A stretch of 40,391 bases of DNA from an uncultured Mycoplasmatota bacterium (GCA_900551925.1 URXR01000002.1:1-40391), one strand, 5' to 3'. Shown: positions 23,608 to 33,277, counted from the first letter of the stretch. Program-made: numbers and translations. Notes: generated by a model from the sequence alone, not told the origin.

Positions 23608-23643
23608 AAAAAACCTTAATAATTTAATATTACTAAGGTTTTA
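23608..23643. terminator. Bidirectional terminator between nth side and the minus-strand operon
   Basis: AAAACCTTAATAAT pairs with ATTACTAAGGTTTT (one mismatch-like G-T position), flanked by A/T runs on both sides, so it works for both converging transcripts. Confidence 0.8.
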
Positions 23644-23652
23644 TTTTTATTA

Positions 23653-24924
23653 TTAATTTTTAATCTTTCTTGATTTTTTTTGATTTAGTTTAACAGCTAT
23701 GATTATAACAATAATACCAAATAATAAAGTTGTCCCTGCTAGTATATATATTAATACTTGAGTATTTTGAATTTTATCTTGATAATAATCATCTATTTCT
23801 GAATTGTATTTTTGCAAGGTATTTTCATCTTCATTATATGAATACCATCCTTTTTCTCCAGTTTCAGTATTAACCCCATATATAACAGCGAATTTAGAAT
23901 CTGAGGTTAATTTATAACAATCAAGGTCTGTATCATTTATAGTTATGTTATATTTTGAATAATTTTCAGGTATATCTTTAGGAGTAAGAGGGTAAAATGA
24001 TATTTCACTAAAATTAAGAACTATATAAGGGGAGTAACTATTTGTATCTTCATCGTAAATATAAAGTTCTAAATCTCCATCTTCATTTTGTAATCCCACT
24101 AAAGTAAGGTCTAATAAGTCATTATATAAAGCAATTACTTTTTGTCCTTCAATAGTTATTTCTTTCTCTATAAAGCCTTTTGGTATTTTTATATCGTTTA
24201 AATTTTTAACTACAGTATATTCTTTATTATCAATTGTAACTTTAATAGGGTTACTATCTTTTAAATTAATATTTATTGTATAAGTTCTTTCATCGTCATC
24301 ATTAGTAACAGTAAGTTTTATTTTGTTTGTTCCTGATATTAAAGATATTTCTCCATCACCTTTTAAAGTGGCATCTGGATCTTCAGTTTCGGCAGAAATA
24401 TTAACGCTAGAAATATCATCATTAATATCGACATTATAACTGGTAGTAGTTTTATTAAATTTTGGTGATAAATCATAATCATCTATTTCTAAAGAGGTAA
24501 GATAAGTACTACCAGAATTATTTGAACTATTTGTTCCACTTATATTTAAAGTTACAGGTTTAACATTGGCACTTATATTTTTGTCTTTGGTATCTAAAAC
24601 AGCATAAGTTTTTACACTTATTTTACTATTTCCTTGTTTTAAAGTTCTAAATTTAAAACTTTTGGTAATTTTTTTAGTGGCATTATTAGGCCTATCAACA
24701 GTATAATTATTTCCTTTTACTAATTTTAAGTAATCATTATTGTAATCTAAAGTGTATTCATAGTAACCAATGTTGGCTGAACTATTAATTGTAACATCTA
24801 CAGTTACGCTATCACCTGTTTTTACTTTAGTATTATTTGCTTCCAAGTTAATAGTAGCGCTTGCAGCATTAACAGAAATTGGAATAATTAATAAACTCAT
24901 TAATAAAATAAAATATTTTTTCAT
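23653..24924 (-). CDS. Membrane-anchored surface protein with cohesin-like and cadherin-like beta-sandwich domains
   Basis: 423 residues. Signal peptide MKKYFILLMSLLIIPISVNA; residues ~22-130 a cohesin-type beta domain (VKTGDSVTVDVTINSSANIG then YEYTLDYNNDYLKLV); ~140-225 a cadherin-like beta-sandwich repeat (LTSLEIDDYDLSPKFNKTTT, VTNDDDERTYTININL); then a region of unclear fold; a C-terminal membrane span (LIYILAGTTLLFGIIVIIIA) and basic tail. So it sits outside the cell, held by its C terminus. The start is the second ATG (24924); the first (24936) is inside the ribosome site GGAGG. It follows the glucosaminidase gene by 13 bp in one operon. Confidence 0.82.
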   Translation of the reverse strand: MKKYFILLMSLLIIPISVNAASATINLEANNTKVKTGDSVTVDVTINSSANIGYYEYTLDYNNDYLKLVKGNNYTVDRPNNATKKITKSFKFRTLKQGNSKISVKTYAVLDTKDKNISANVKPVTLNISGTNSSNNSGSTYLTSLEIDDYDLSPKFNKTTTSYNVDINDDISSVNISAETEDPDATLKGDGEISLISGTNKIKLTVTNDDDERTYTININLKDSNPIKVTIDNKEYTVVKNLNDIKIPKGFIEKEITIEGQKVIALYNDLLDLTLVGLQNEDGDLELYIYDEDTNSYSPYIVLNFSEISFYPLTPKDIPENYSKYNITINDTDLDCYKLTSDSKFAVIYGVNTETGEKGWYSYNEDENTLQKYNSEIDDYYQDKIQNTQVLIYILAGTTLLFGIIVIIIAVKLNQKKSRKIKN

Positions 24925-24937
24925 ATAAACCTCCATA

Positions 24938-27562
24938 TCATTTTAAAGCATTTAGATGAGCAGATATTGAACCAATTGGGGGATGAGATGTTTTTGTAGG
25001 CATATTATTATAAACAGGAATTGTAAAGGTTAAAGCTTTGCTATCAATATTTAAGTCATCATAAGAATAATAAGTTGATAAACTTTCACTAGAAGGAGCA
25101 ATTATATTAGTCATATATTGATGAGTAAATGGTGAATAATCAGAATTTGGGCCGGTATTAAACTTTTGATAATATAATGTATTTTGTCCAGCATTTATAT
25201 AACCATCGGCAATAAATTTAGCACCATAAGTAATAGCTTTTTTTCTAGTATTCCATGGAGTTCCATCTAAGTCATCGACATAACCTGCTGCGGCTGCTAA
25301 ACCTCTTATTGTAGGATTATCTCCATAAGCTCCAATGTTATAATAATTATATATTCCTTTTAAAGATTTATTAATCTTAACTTTATACCAAGAACCACTG
25401 CAACCATTTCCTTTGCTGTATGTTTTAGAAATAGTTAAGGTGTCATTAGAATTAGCAGTTATGTAATTACCATTAGGATAAGTTAGCTTTTTATAACCAG
25501 TTCCAGCACCGCTTCTAACATTTAAGTTTGTTCCGGATTTTACTTTAAAAGTTGTTCCGGATTTAGTTCCATAGCTACTTGAACCACAGACATATCCACT
25601 ATTAGTAACATTCCATTTAGTAGTAACTTTACCACTTACTGGAGCATAGGAACTATTTGTACCACCTTCTTGTTTTACACGTGCTGCTAAATGAACAGGA
25701 CTAACATCGTATGTTTTTCCGGCATTTACAAAGTAACTAGCATAAGTATCAGTATCTAAATAAGAACCATCTACAATTGATCTTACTACAGATTTTGTTT
25801 GATTTACAGAATCATAACTTAAATCTTCAAAAGCATAGATATTGGTATCATTTAAATAATTACGAGGATCAAGTAGATAGGCGATATAGGCTGACGAAGC
25901 TTCTCGCCAATTGCCAGATTCTTGAATTTTCCAAGAGTTTAAATATTCATCTTCTTCAATTTGAGTATAATTTTTACTTAGTTCTCCATCAATAGCATCG
26001 GTAAAATTAATACCAGTTTTTTCAGCTTTAAAAATCCAGTTAGGATGTTTTGCATGTAAATATGAAAGGTATGGACAATAGCTTTCTGGGAATCCTTTAG
26101 CTTTTAACTGATTACAATAAGTAGAGTTAGTCTTAGTAACTTCGTTATATTTATCAAGTAATCTAGTTAAGATATATCCAGTTCTACCATTATAATAAGA
26201 TATTTTGGTATAATCTCCAGAGGTACTTATTGGTTTAATTTCAGTTCCTAAGTAAATTAATTCTTTTTGGCTTCCTCCCGCACTTGTTCTTACTGTAGCA
26301 TAGTTTTCATTTACTTTATAAGTCCACTTATTAGTAGTATAATAAGTATTTTTATCAGGAGTAGTAAGTTTAGTAACGGTTTTAGAAGAACTATTTGAAG
26401 AACTTGATTTACCAAGTTCTGTATAAGAACTACATACATAACCTGTTTTAGCATTGATACTTATTTTATACCAACCACTAGAACATCCTGTACCTTTATA
26501 TTTAGTTGTACTTGATAATAATACTAAATCACCTTTATTTAAATAAGTAATTTTTGAATAACCAGTTCCCGCTCCAGTTCTAACATTAACTCCACTTGCA
26601 ACATTAGTACTTAAATTGGTATCAGTAACATAAGTTTTGCAAACATAGCCAGTCTTACCATTAACGGTTATTTTATACCAACCACTAGAACATCCTCCCG
26701 TACTTTTATTAATTGTAGTATTTTCCAAAGCAACAGTAGTAGAGTATTTTAAAGTAGCAATTTTAGTACTGTTAGATGAAGGTTTTGATCTAATATAAGC
26801 TCCCGTATTTAAATCATTTATTCGCCATAGGTTTTTAGAATTTGTAACAAAACTACTACAAACATAGGCTTCTTTTCCTTGATAATAAACTTTATACCAA
26901 CCATTAGAACAACCAGTTCCTGTATATTTTTTGGTACTATCTAAACTAAGAGCTTGTCCATATTTTAAATAAACTAACGAACTTGAATTAGTAGTAGCTT
27001 TTTCTCTTACATTAACTCCTCCAGTGTTAGTAATCATAACGTTACTATTACTATTATAGTTTTTAGTATAAGTACTACAGATATATCTAGTTTTTTTAGC
27101 ATTATAGTTTAAACTGTACCAACCATTAGAACATCCTGTTCCAGTAAATTTACCAGTATTAGATAAGGTTACTAATTTGTTATTATTAAATTTGGTATAG
27201 ATAGAGTAATTAGTTCCCGCTCCATTTCTAATATTAACAGTACCACTATTACTAACTTTAGCAGTATAGGTAGAAGTTGAAACATAACTACTACAGACAT
27301 ATCTGATATTACCATTGTGGTTTATTTTATACCAGCCAGCTGAACAACCAGAACCGGTATATTTTCCTGTACTAATAAGAGGAACAACATCATTATATTT
27401 AAGACCTGCTTTTAAAGTATAACTAGTACCTGGACCACTTCTTATATTAACTCCTGTTTCATTAGTAACTCTTCCCATACTAAGGGCATTTACATTATCT
27501 ATGATTAGTAAAGAACTAAATAACATAAAAATTGCTATTAGACAATAATTTATTTTCTTCAT
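24938..27562 (-). CDS. Secreted endo-beta-N-acetylglucosaminidase with six N-terminal SH3b repeats and one nested SH3b
   Basis: Predicted peptidoglycan hydrolase, 874 residues after start correction. Signal peptide (INYCLIAIFMLFSSLLIID), then five SH3b repeats of ~65 residues each with N-V/I-R-x-G-A-G-T-x-Y and GTGCSxGWYKI and ending YVCSSY; a sixth, less typical one (YATVRTSAGG) follows. The catalytic part starts with FPESYCPYLSYLHAKHPNW and continues with VSPVHLAARVKQEGG (catalytic Glu in KQEGG). A seventh SH3b-like unit (NLNVRSGAGTGYKKL to CSGSWYKVKI) is inserted before the enzyme resumes with YYNIGAYGDNPTIRGL. The start ATG 27562 has GAGGTG upstream; the GTG at 27574 belongs to that site. 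First gene of the minus-strand operon. Confidence 0.9.
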   Translation of the reverse strand: MKKINYCLIAIFMLFSSLLIIDNVNALSMGRVTNETGVNIRSGPGTSYTLKAGLKYNDVVPLISTGKYTGSGCSAGWYKINHNGNIRYVCSSYVSTSTYTAKVSNSGTVNIRNGAGTNYSIYTKFNNNKLVTLSNTGKFTGTGCSNGWYSLNYNAKKTRYICSTYTKNYNSNSNVMITNTGGVNVREKATTNSSSLVYLKYGQALSLDSTKKYTGTGCSNGWYKVYYQGKEAYVCSSFVTNSKNLWRINDLNTGAYIRSKPSSNSTKIATLKYSTTVALENTTINKSTGGCSSGWYKITVNGKTGYVCKTYVTDTNLSTNVASGVNVRTGAGTGYSKITYLNKGDLVLLSSTTKYKGTGCSSGWYKISINAKTGYVCSSYTELGKSSSSNSSSKTVTKLTTPDKNTYYTTNKWTYKVNENYATVRTSAGGSQKELIYLGTEIKPISTSGDYTKISYYNGRTGYILTRLLDKYNEVTKTNSTYCNQLKAKGFPESYCPYLSYLHAKHPNWIFKAEKTGINFTDAIDGELSKNYTQIEEDEYLNSWKIQESGNWREASSAYIAYLLDPRNYLNDTNIYAFEDLSYDSVNQTKSVVRSIVDGSYLDTDTYASYFVNAGKTYDVSPVHLAARVKQEGGTNSSYAPVSGKVTTKWNVTNSGYVCGSSSYGTKSGTTFKVKSGTNLNVRSGAGTGYKKLTYPNGNYITANSNDTLTISKTYSKGNGCSGSWYKVKINKSLKGIYNYYNIGAYGDNPTIRGLAAAAGYVDDLDGTPWNTRKKAITYGAKFIADGYINAGQNTLYYQKFNTGPNSDYSPFTHQYMTNIIAPSSESLSTYYSYDDLNIDSKALTFTIPVYNNMPTKTSHPPIGSISAHLNALK

Positions 27563-27783
27563 TACCCAAAACACCTCACATTCTTATTTTATCTATATAG
27601 TATTTTATCATATAAATTATGAACATTGTGTGAAAATTACGGAGAATTTTGTTAATTTTACACTTTATTTTGCATAATTATATGGTAAATTAATTATAAA
27701 GAATAAATAGTTTTAAGGCAAATCGTTAAACTATATAATTAGGATGGCTTATTTTCTGAAAATTAATAATTCATTTTAGGAAA

Positions 27784-27812
27784 TTGCGATATTTAACAAA
27801 ATATGTTATAGT
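27784..27812 (+). promoter_or_regulatory. Promoter of the cytidylate-kinase-like gene
   Basis: TTGCGA at 27784-27789, 17 bp, TATAGT at 27807-27812. The rest of 27563-27783 is AT-rich and should also hold the minus-strand promoter of the glucosaminidase operon, which I could not pin down. Confidence 0.55.
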
Positions 27813-27835
27813 AATTTTTAAATATGGAGGAATTT

Positions 27836-28396
27836 ATGAAAAAAAGAAATATTATTTCCTTATCCGGTGATTTAGCATCAGGAAAAGGTACGGTATCAGA
27901 AATATTAATGGAAAAGTTAACTTATGGAATATATAGAAATGGTGAATATTTTAGGGCTTTAGCCAAAAGTATGAAGATGAGTTTAAAAGAATTTAGTGAA
28001 TACGTAGAACTTCATCCGGAAATAGATATAGAAATTGAAAATAGTGCTAAAGAATATGCCAAAACTAATGATAACTTTATAATAGATGCTAGACTTGGCT
28101 GGTACGCAGTTCCTGAATCTTTTAAAGTATATTTAAAAGTTGATTTAGATGAAGCTGCTAAAAGAGCTTTTTTAGATAAAACTAGAAAAGATTTAGAAAA
28201 CTTTAGCAGTATTGATGATCATAAAAAAGCTCTAGTAGAAAGATTTAAAAAAGAAAACGATAGATATTATAAACTATATGGAGTAAAAAAAGATGATATG
28301 TCTAATTATGATTTAGTTATTGATACAACTAATAAAACTCCAGAAGAAGTCGCGGATATAATTATTACTGAATATAAAAAATGGCAAAACCAATAA
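27836..28396 (+). CDS. Cytidylate kinase-like P-loop kinase
   Basis: 186 residues. P-loop SLSGDLASGKGTVSE near the start; YRNGEYFRALAKSMKMS and the acidic/Arg segment FIIDARLGWYAVP follow the archaeal-type CMP kinase pattern; a lid-like region (RAFLDKTRKDLENFSS) and a C-terminal DLVIDTTNKTPEEVAD complete it. Members of this family phosphorylate CMP/dCMP or related nucleotides; a regular Cmk may exist elsewhere in the genome, so the substrate is uncertain. Start ATG 27836 has GGAGGA upstream; the ATG at 27824 overlaps that site, as in cca. Confidence 0.8.
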   Translation: MKKRNIISLSGDLASGKGTVSEILMEKLTYGIYRNGEYFRALAKSMKMSLKEFSEYVELHPEIDIEIENSAKEYAKTNDNFIIDARLGWYAVPESFKVYLKVDLDEAAKRAFLDKTRKDLENFSSIDDHKKALVERFKKENDRYYKLYGVKKDDMSNYDLVIDTTNKTPEEVADIIITEYKKWQNQ

Positions 28397-28440
28397 TTTT
28401 TTATATTTGCTACCAATTTTATACAAAAAGAAACTAAAAC

Positions 28441-28469
28441 TTGATAGTGCAACTAGTTTTATTTATATT
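28441..28469 (+). promoter_or_regulatory. Promoter of the XRE membrane regulator
   Basis: TTGATA at 28441-28446, 17 bp, TATATT at 28464-28469; GGAGGTGG lies 5 bp before ATG 28494. Confidence 0.7.
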
Positions 28470-28493
28470 AAAATATCGGTGGAGGTGGAAAAT

Positions 28494-29861
28494 ATGAGGT
28501 TTTGTGACAAGCTACCAAAGCTTCGAAAAGAAAATAATTTATCGCAAGAGGTTTTAGCAGAAAAACTTGGTATTTCAAGACAAGCGGTATCAAAATGGGA
28601 ATCAGGAAGTTCTTATCCTGATATGGAAAAAATGATTGAAATGTGTAAAATACTTAATTGTACTTTAGAAGATTTACTAGATGATGGATCAATAAGTAAT
28701 AATCAAAATAGTAATAATAATAGCAAATTTAATTTTACTAATTATGTGCATGATTTTTTAAAATTTGTTACTAAAATGTATAACATGTTTTGTGCTATGA
28801 AATTTAAAGATAAAATAAAATGTTTATTAGAATTAGCATTCATTGCTTTTGTTTTATGGCTTTTATCATTTTTAGTATTCTCTATATTTGATAGTGTAAT
28901 TTTTAGACTACTAGAAGATATTCCCCATTTAGGTTCTTATATGCACTTTTTAATAGGAAATATCTTCACAATTATTTTAATAGTAATCTCTGTTATCATT
29001 TTTATTCATTTATTTAAAATTAGATATTTAGATTATTATGTAACAGTAGAAGATCAAAATGCCAAAGAAAAAGTTTTAGAAAAACCAGTAGATATTAAAA
29101 ATGAACCCAACGATAAAAAAGAAAAAATAATTATTAGAGATCCCAAACATTCCAAATTTAGTTTCTTTGAGTTTTTGGCAAATATCGTTGTTATTATGAT
29201 AAAATTTATTTTAATTTTATGTGCTGTTCCTGCAATTATAGTATTTATAATTTTAATAATGGGATTATTCATGGCTCTTTACCATATTAAATTCGGAATT
29301 ATCTTCTTCTTTATATCTCTAATGGCTTTAGGATTATGTGGATTAAACTATGTTATATTAGAATTTATCTATAATTTTATTATTTCTAAAAAGCAACACT
29401 TCAAAAGAATGTTTATCATTATCATAACCGGTTTTATTTTAGTAGGAGCAGGATTAGGATTAGCAACTTGCGTCTATCTAAATTTTGATAAAGCTGAAGA
29501 TTTACCTAAAGAGTTTCAAACAAATAACACTTTAAATTTAGATATGACTGATAATACAGTTCTTGAAGGTAGCAAAGTAAATTATAAAATTGATAATTCT
29601 ATAAAAGATATAAAAATTACAACCAATTCTTCTTTAATTGATGTGAATATAAATGAATACCAATCAAAAAAATATAAAATTTTAGACTTATATTCATATT
29701 ATGAAAGTAATGAAATGATGAACTTGCTATATTATGATATAAAACATAAAAACACAAGAGATTATGAAAATATTATTAATGATTCTATTACTGTTACAGT
29801 ATCAAAAGAAACCTATGATAAATTGATAAATAATTATAACAATCACGGTAATAATCTATAA
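28494..29861 (+). CDS. XRE-family helix-turn-helix protein with a polytopic membrane domain
   Basis: 455 residues. The N terminus is a Cro/C1-type HTH: LPKLRKENNLSQEVLAEKLG, ISRQAVSKWESG, then SYPDMEKMIEMCKILNCTLEDLL. A linker is followed by at least five membrane segments between residues ~100 and ~340 (LLELAFIAFVLWLLSFLVF, IFTIILIVISVIIFIHLF, FILILCAVPAIIVFIILIMG and more). The last ~110 residues are outside the membrane core, with a beta-type NTLNLDMTDNTVLEGSKV start like DUF4097-type domains. So a DNA-binding domain is tied to the membrane, perhaps sensing envelope state; no target site is visible. The start is ATG 28494, since the upstream frame at 28407 has no ribosome site and lies across the promoter. 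Confidence 0.82.
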   Translation: MRFCDKLPKLRKENNLSQEVLAEKLGISRQAVSKWESGSSYPDMEKMIEMCKILNCTLEDLLDDGSISNNQNSNNNSKFNFTNYVHDFLKFVTKMYNMFCAMKFKDKIKCLLELAFIAFVLWLLSFLVFSIFDSVIFRLLEDIPHLGSYMHFLIGNIFTIILIVISVIIFIHLFKIRYLDYYVTVEDQNAKEKVLEKPVDIKNEPNDKKEKIIIRDPKHSKFSFFEFLANIVVIMIKFILILCAVPAIIVFIILIMGLFMALYHIKFGIIFFFISLMALGLCGLNYVILEFIYNFIISKKQHFKRMFIIIITGFILVGAGLGLATCVYLNFDKAEDLPKEFQTNNTLNLDMTDNTVLEGSKVNYKIDNSIKDIKITTNSSLIDVNINEYQSKKYKILDLYSYYESNEMMNLLYYDIKHKNTRDYENIINDSITVTVSKETYDKLINNYNNHGNNL

Positions 29862-29870
29862 AAAAACAAA

Positions 29871-29906
29871 AACTTACGAACCAAAAATTCGTAAGTTATT
29901 TTTTAT
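29871..29906. terminator. Bidirectional terminator between the XRE gene and tRNA-Cys
   Basis: Perfect ten-base stem AACTTACGAA / TTCGTAAGTT with a 7-base loop and T/A runs on both sides; serves the XRE gene and the converging tRNA-Cys. Confidence 0.92.
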
Positions 29907-29908
29907 TA

Positions 29909-29983
29909 TGGAGGGCCTAGCCGGATTTGAACCGGCGAATCAAGGTTTTGCAGACCCATGCCTTACCACTTGGCTATAGACCC
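29909..29983 (-). tRNA. tRNA-Cys (anticodon GCA)
   Basis: On the minus strand the acceptor stem GGGTCTA pairs with TAGGCCC; D-arm GCCAAGTGGTAAGGC; anticodon GCA at 29949-29951 in CTGCAAA; T-arm CCGGTTCAAATCCGG; CCA encoded. Confidence 0.95.
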
Positions 29984-29995
29984 ATGTGCATACTA

Positions 29996-30025
29996 ATTGT
30001 AACATTAATCTAATTATTATGTCAA
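29996..30025 (-). promoter_or_regulatory. tRNA-Cys promoter
   Basis: Minus strand: TTGACA (30020-30025), 18 bp, TACAAT (29996-30001), placing the start a few bases before the tRNA. Confidence 0.75.
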
Positions 30026-30100
30026 TCTATTTAATTATATAGTTTTTTTTAATAAAATAGACTAAAGATAGTAAAATAAATAATAAATCCTTAATTTTCC

Positions 30101-30128
30101 TTGAAATATATAGATTTTATGGTAAAAT
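30101..30128 (+). promoter_or_regulatory. Promoter of the pyrophosphatase gene
   Basis: TTGAAA at 30101-30106, 16 bp, TAAAAT at 30123-30128; ribosome site TTAGGAG precedes ATG 30151. Confidence 0.55.
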
Positions 30129-30150
30129 TATTGTAGTTAGGAGTGTTATA

Positions 30151-31779
30151 ATGAAAAAAACATATATTTTTGGACATCATAATCCTGATACAGATTCAGT
30201 TTGTTCAGCTATTAGCTTATCATACTATAAAAATAAATTAGGTTTTAATACTGAACCTAGAGTACTAGATGAAATAAATAAAGAAACTGATTATGTTTTA
30301 AAATACTTTAAAGTATCAGAACCTAATTATTTAGATAATGTCAAATTACAAATTAAAGATATTGAATATCATAAAAATTATTATATGCACGATACTGATT
30401 CTATTAAAAGAGTACATGACTTCTTAGTAGAAAAATCTATAACTGGAGTACCTTTAGTAGATAAGAATCATAAATTTGTAGGCTTAATTACTTTAAAAAT
30501 GATTTTAGAAAAACTAATAAGAGGAAATTTAAGACATATTAATACTTCTTATGAAAATATGTTAGATGTTTTAAATGCTAGAGAACTTTTAAGATTTAGT
30601 GAAGAAATAACTGGCGAAGTAATAGTTGGAGGCTATCGTTCAATGATTTTCGTCAAAGAGATAAAATTAAGTGAAAAAGATATTTTAGTAACCTCTAATC
30701 GTCCTCTTATTATAAATTATGCCATTAATGAAGGAATAAAAAATATTATTATCGTAGGAAGCCAAGAACTTGATCCTGAATGTTTAGAAAACGCTAGAAA
30801 ACATGAAGTTAATGTAATTAGAACAGAATATGATACTTTTTATACCTTAAAACTTATCTCTCTTGCAAACTATGCTAAAAACTTTTGTGATGATAAAAGA
30901 GTAGTATGTTTTAAAGAAGAAGACTATTATAATGATTTTGTTGATATATCTAAAAAACTTAAACATAACAATTATCCCGTAATAGATGAACAAAATACTT
31001 GTCTAGGACTTTTACGTCTTACTGACTTAGACAATGTAAACAGGAAAAAAGTTATTTTAGTAGACCATAATGAAAGTGGTCAAAGTGTTATGGGTCTAAG
31101 ACAAGCTGAAATAGTAGAGATTGTCGATCATCATAAAATAGGAGATCTTACCACTAATAATCCGATCAACTTTAGAAATATGGCTGTAGGTAGTACTTGT
31201 AGTATAATCTATCAACTTTATAAAGAAAAAAATCTAGAAATTCCAAAGGATATAGCAGGCCTAATGCTTTCCGGAATTTTATCAGATACTATAATTTTAA
31301 AAAGTCCTACCACTACAGAATTAGATAAAGAAGCAGTTTTAGCCTTAGCAGAAATTACTAATCTTGATTATGAAACATACGGAATAAATATGTTTAAAGC
31401 TGGAACTTCTTTAAAAGGCAAAACAAAAGAAGAAGTCATAAATACTGATATCAAATCATTCAATTATGATGAAGAATTAAGATATGCTGTAAGCCAAATA
31501 TTTACGTTAGATATTGATTCAATAACTAAAGATATTGATAGCTATATCGAGTTAATTGAAAACATGGCTGAAAAAGGTGGTTACCAATTCATAGTAGTAG
31601 CTATTACCGATATCTTAAAAAATGGCTCTTACTTTATCTATAGCAAAAAAGCCAAAGAAATTTTAGAAGCTGGCTATGGAATTCAAGATATCAAACAAGG
31701 AGAATATATTGATAATCAAGTATCTCGTAAAAAACAAATTGTTCCTACAATCATACATGGAATAAATAGATTAAGATAA
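30151..31779 (+). CDS. ppaC: Manganese-dependent inorganic pyrophosphatase with CBS-DRTGG-CBS insert (family II)
   Basis: Hydrolyses pyrophosphate to phosphate in the cytoplasm. DHH-family metal sites: FGHHNPDTDSV at the N terminus (H9, H10, D13, D15), LVDHNES and IVDHHKIGD, and a DHHA2 C-terminal domain ending SRKKQIVPTII. Between the first strand and the second metal site lies a large regulatory insert: CBS unit (ITGVPLVDKNHKFVGLIT), a DRTGG-like domain (ELLRFSEEITGEVIVGGYRS) and a second CBS unit (NNYPVIDEQNTCLGLLRLTD). In Clostridium and Moorella, such CBS inserts bind AMP/ADP (inhibit) or ApnA/ATP (activate), so this enzyme is likely nucleotide-regulated. 542 residues, complete. Confidence 0.93.
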   Translation: MKKTYIFGHHNPDTDSVCSAISLSYYKNKLGFNTEPRVLDEINKETDYVLKYFKVSEPNYLDNVKLQIKDIEYHKNYYMHDTDSIKRVHDFLVEKSITGVPLVDKNHKFVGLITLKMILEKLIRGNLRHINTSYENMLDVLNARELLRFSEEITGEVIVGGYRSMIFVKEIKLSEKDILVTSNRPLIINYAINEGIKNIIIVGSQELDPECLENARKHEVNVIRTEYDTFYTLKLISLANYAKNFCDDKRVVCFKEEDYYNDFVDISKKLKHNNYPVIDEQNTCLGLLRLTDLDNVNRKKVILVDHNESGQSVMGLRQAEIVEIVDHHKIGDLTTNNPINFRNMAVGSTCSIIYQLYKEKNLEIPKDIAGLMLSGILSDTIILKSPTTTELDKEAVLALAEITNLDYETYGINMFKAGTSLKGKTKEEVINTDIKSFNYDEELRYAVSQIFTLDIDSITKDIDSYIELIENMAEKGGYQFIVVAITDILKNGSYFIYSKKAKEILEAGYGIQDIKQGEYIDNQVSRKKQIVPTIIHGINRLR

Positions 31780-31805
31780 AAGTGCAAGAAATTGTACTTT
31801 TTGTT
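31779..31805 (+). terminator. Terminator after ppaC
   Basis: AAAGTGCAA / TTGTACTTT (one G-T pair) with loop GAAA, then T5. Confidence 0.88.
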
Positions 31806-31869
31806 TGTTAAAATTTATTTAAAAAACTCATCTTTTAAGATATAATCAAATTAGAAAGGAGTCATAACA

Positions 31870-33213
31870 ATGTATTTAAAATCAGAAAACAAAAAAGAAT
31901 TATTAGAAATTCTAGAACGTTTAATCTCTTATAAAACAATTTATGAAAAAGATAGTAACTATCCCTTTGGTCTAGAAAACAAAAAAAGTTTAGATTATGT
32001 TCTTTCTATCGGAGAAAAATTAGGCTTTAAAACTAAAAATCTAGATAATTACTGTGGTTTTATGGAAATAGGAAAAGGAAATGAAACTATTGGTATAGTC
32101 TGTCATTTAGATGTAGTTCCTGCCGGAGAAAACTGGGATACCAATCCTTTTGAATTAACCAAAAAAGGAAATAAATTATATGGGCGTGGCGCCACAGATG
32201 ATAAAGGACCTTTAGCAGCCTCAATTATAGCTTTAAAAATAATAAATGACTTAGGAATAAATATAACTAAGAAAATAAGACTGATAGTAGGATGTAATGA
32301 AGAAACTGGTTGCAAGTGTATGAAATATTATAAAACTAAAGAAAAAGATTTTGACTACGGTTTTACTCCTGATGCCGACTTTCCTTTAATTCATGGCGAA
32401 AAAGGTATATTAGAGTTTAACTTATTAACTAAAACTACTAATATTATAGATATCGAAGGTGGCACCGCATTTAACAAAATTGCGGGAACAGCCAAAATAA
32501 AAATTCCCGCTAATAGTTATGATAAAGAAATTTTAAAAAACTATCTAACCGAAAATGGGCTAACTTTAAAAATAAATACCAATAATGATATAGACACCAT
32601 CATAGTAGAAGGTAAAGAAGGCCATGCCAGTACTCCAAATTTAGGAAAAAATGCTATTTCTTATTTACTAACAGACTTAAAAAAAGCTAATTTTCAAGAT
32701 GAGTTTATCGATTTTTTTAATACTTATCTAAACACTTCTTATAATGGAGAAGAATTAGGTTTAAATCTAAAAGATGACTATAGCGACCTAACTTTAAATA
32801 TTGGAAAAATTAAAAAAGAAAATAATCTTCTAAAAACCTCAATCGATATAAGATTTCCAGTAACTTTTAAAAGTACAGAAATAATTAAAAAACTAAATAA
32901 TAAACTTCAGGACGAAGAAACAGAACTTGAACTTATCGAAGTTATGGAACCATTATTTTATGATCCGAACACTAAACTAATAACTAAACTTTACGAAGCC
33001 TACCAAGAAATATCTCACGACAAAGAGTCTAAACCTTTAGTAATCGGCGGAGGAACCTATGCTAAAACCTTAAATAATTGTGTAGGTTTTGGGCCATGTT
33101 TTCCTAATGAAAATAATAATATTCATAATGCCAATGAATTTATTGAAATAAATAGACTATATGATTTAGTAGAGTATTACGTCGTGGCAATTTTAAAATT
33201 ATTAGAAATATAA
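31870..33213 (+). CDS. pepV: M20 family dipeptidase, PepV-like
   Basis: Zinc dipeptidase of the cytoplasm that releases amino acids from short peptides. Metal motifs: CHLDVVPAGENWDTNPFEL, GRGATDDKGPLAASIIALK (bridging Asp), GCNEETGCKCMKYY (catalytic and ligand Glu), and DYGFTPDADFPLIHGEKG, which is characteristic of PepV. The lid domain and the C-terminal GGGTYAKTLNNCVGFGP with the last ligand region ENNNIHNANEFIEI are intact. 447 residues. AAAGGA precedes ATG; TATAAT at 31841 has only a weak -35. Confidence 0.93.
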   Translation: MYLKSENKKELLEILERLISYKTIYEKDSNYPFGLENKKSLDYVLSIGEKLGFKTKNLDNYCGFMEIGKGNETIGIVCHLDVVPAGENWDTNPFELTKKGNKLYGRGATDDKGPLAASIIALKIINDLGINITKKIRLIVGCNEETGCKCMKYYKTKEKDFDYGFTPDADFPLIHGEKGILEFNLLTKTTNIIDIEGGTAFNKIAGTAKIKIPANSYDKEILKNYLTENGLTLKINTNNDIDTIIVEGKEGHASTPNLGKNAISYLLTDLKKANFQDEFIDFFNTYLNTSYNGEELGLNLKDDYSDLTLNIGKIKKENNLLKTSIDIRFPVTFKSTEIIKKLNNKLQDEETELELIEVMEPLFYDPNTKLITKLYEAYQEISHDKESKPLVIGGGTYAKTLNNCVGFGPCFPNENNNIHNANEFIEINRLYDLVEYYVVAILKLLEI

Positions 33214-33277
33214 CTTGACAAAAAAGTGTAAATTATTACTAAAAAGTAAAAAAATCGAAAAAATTTAAAAAAAACTA

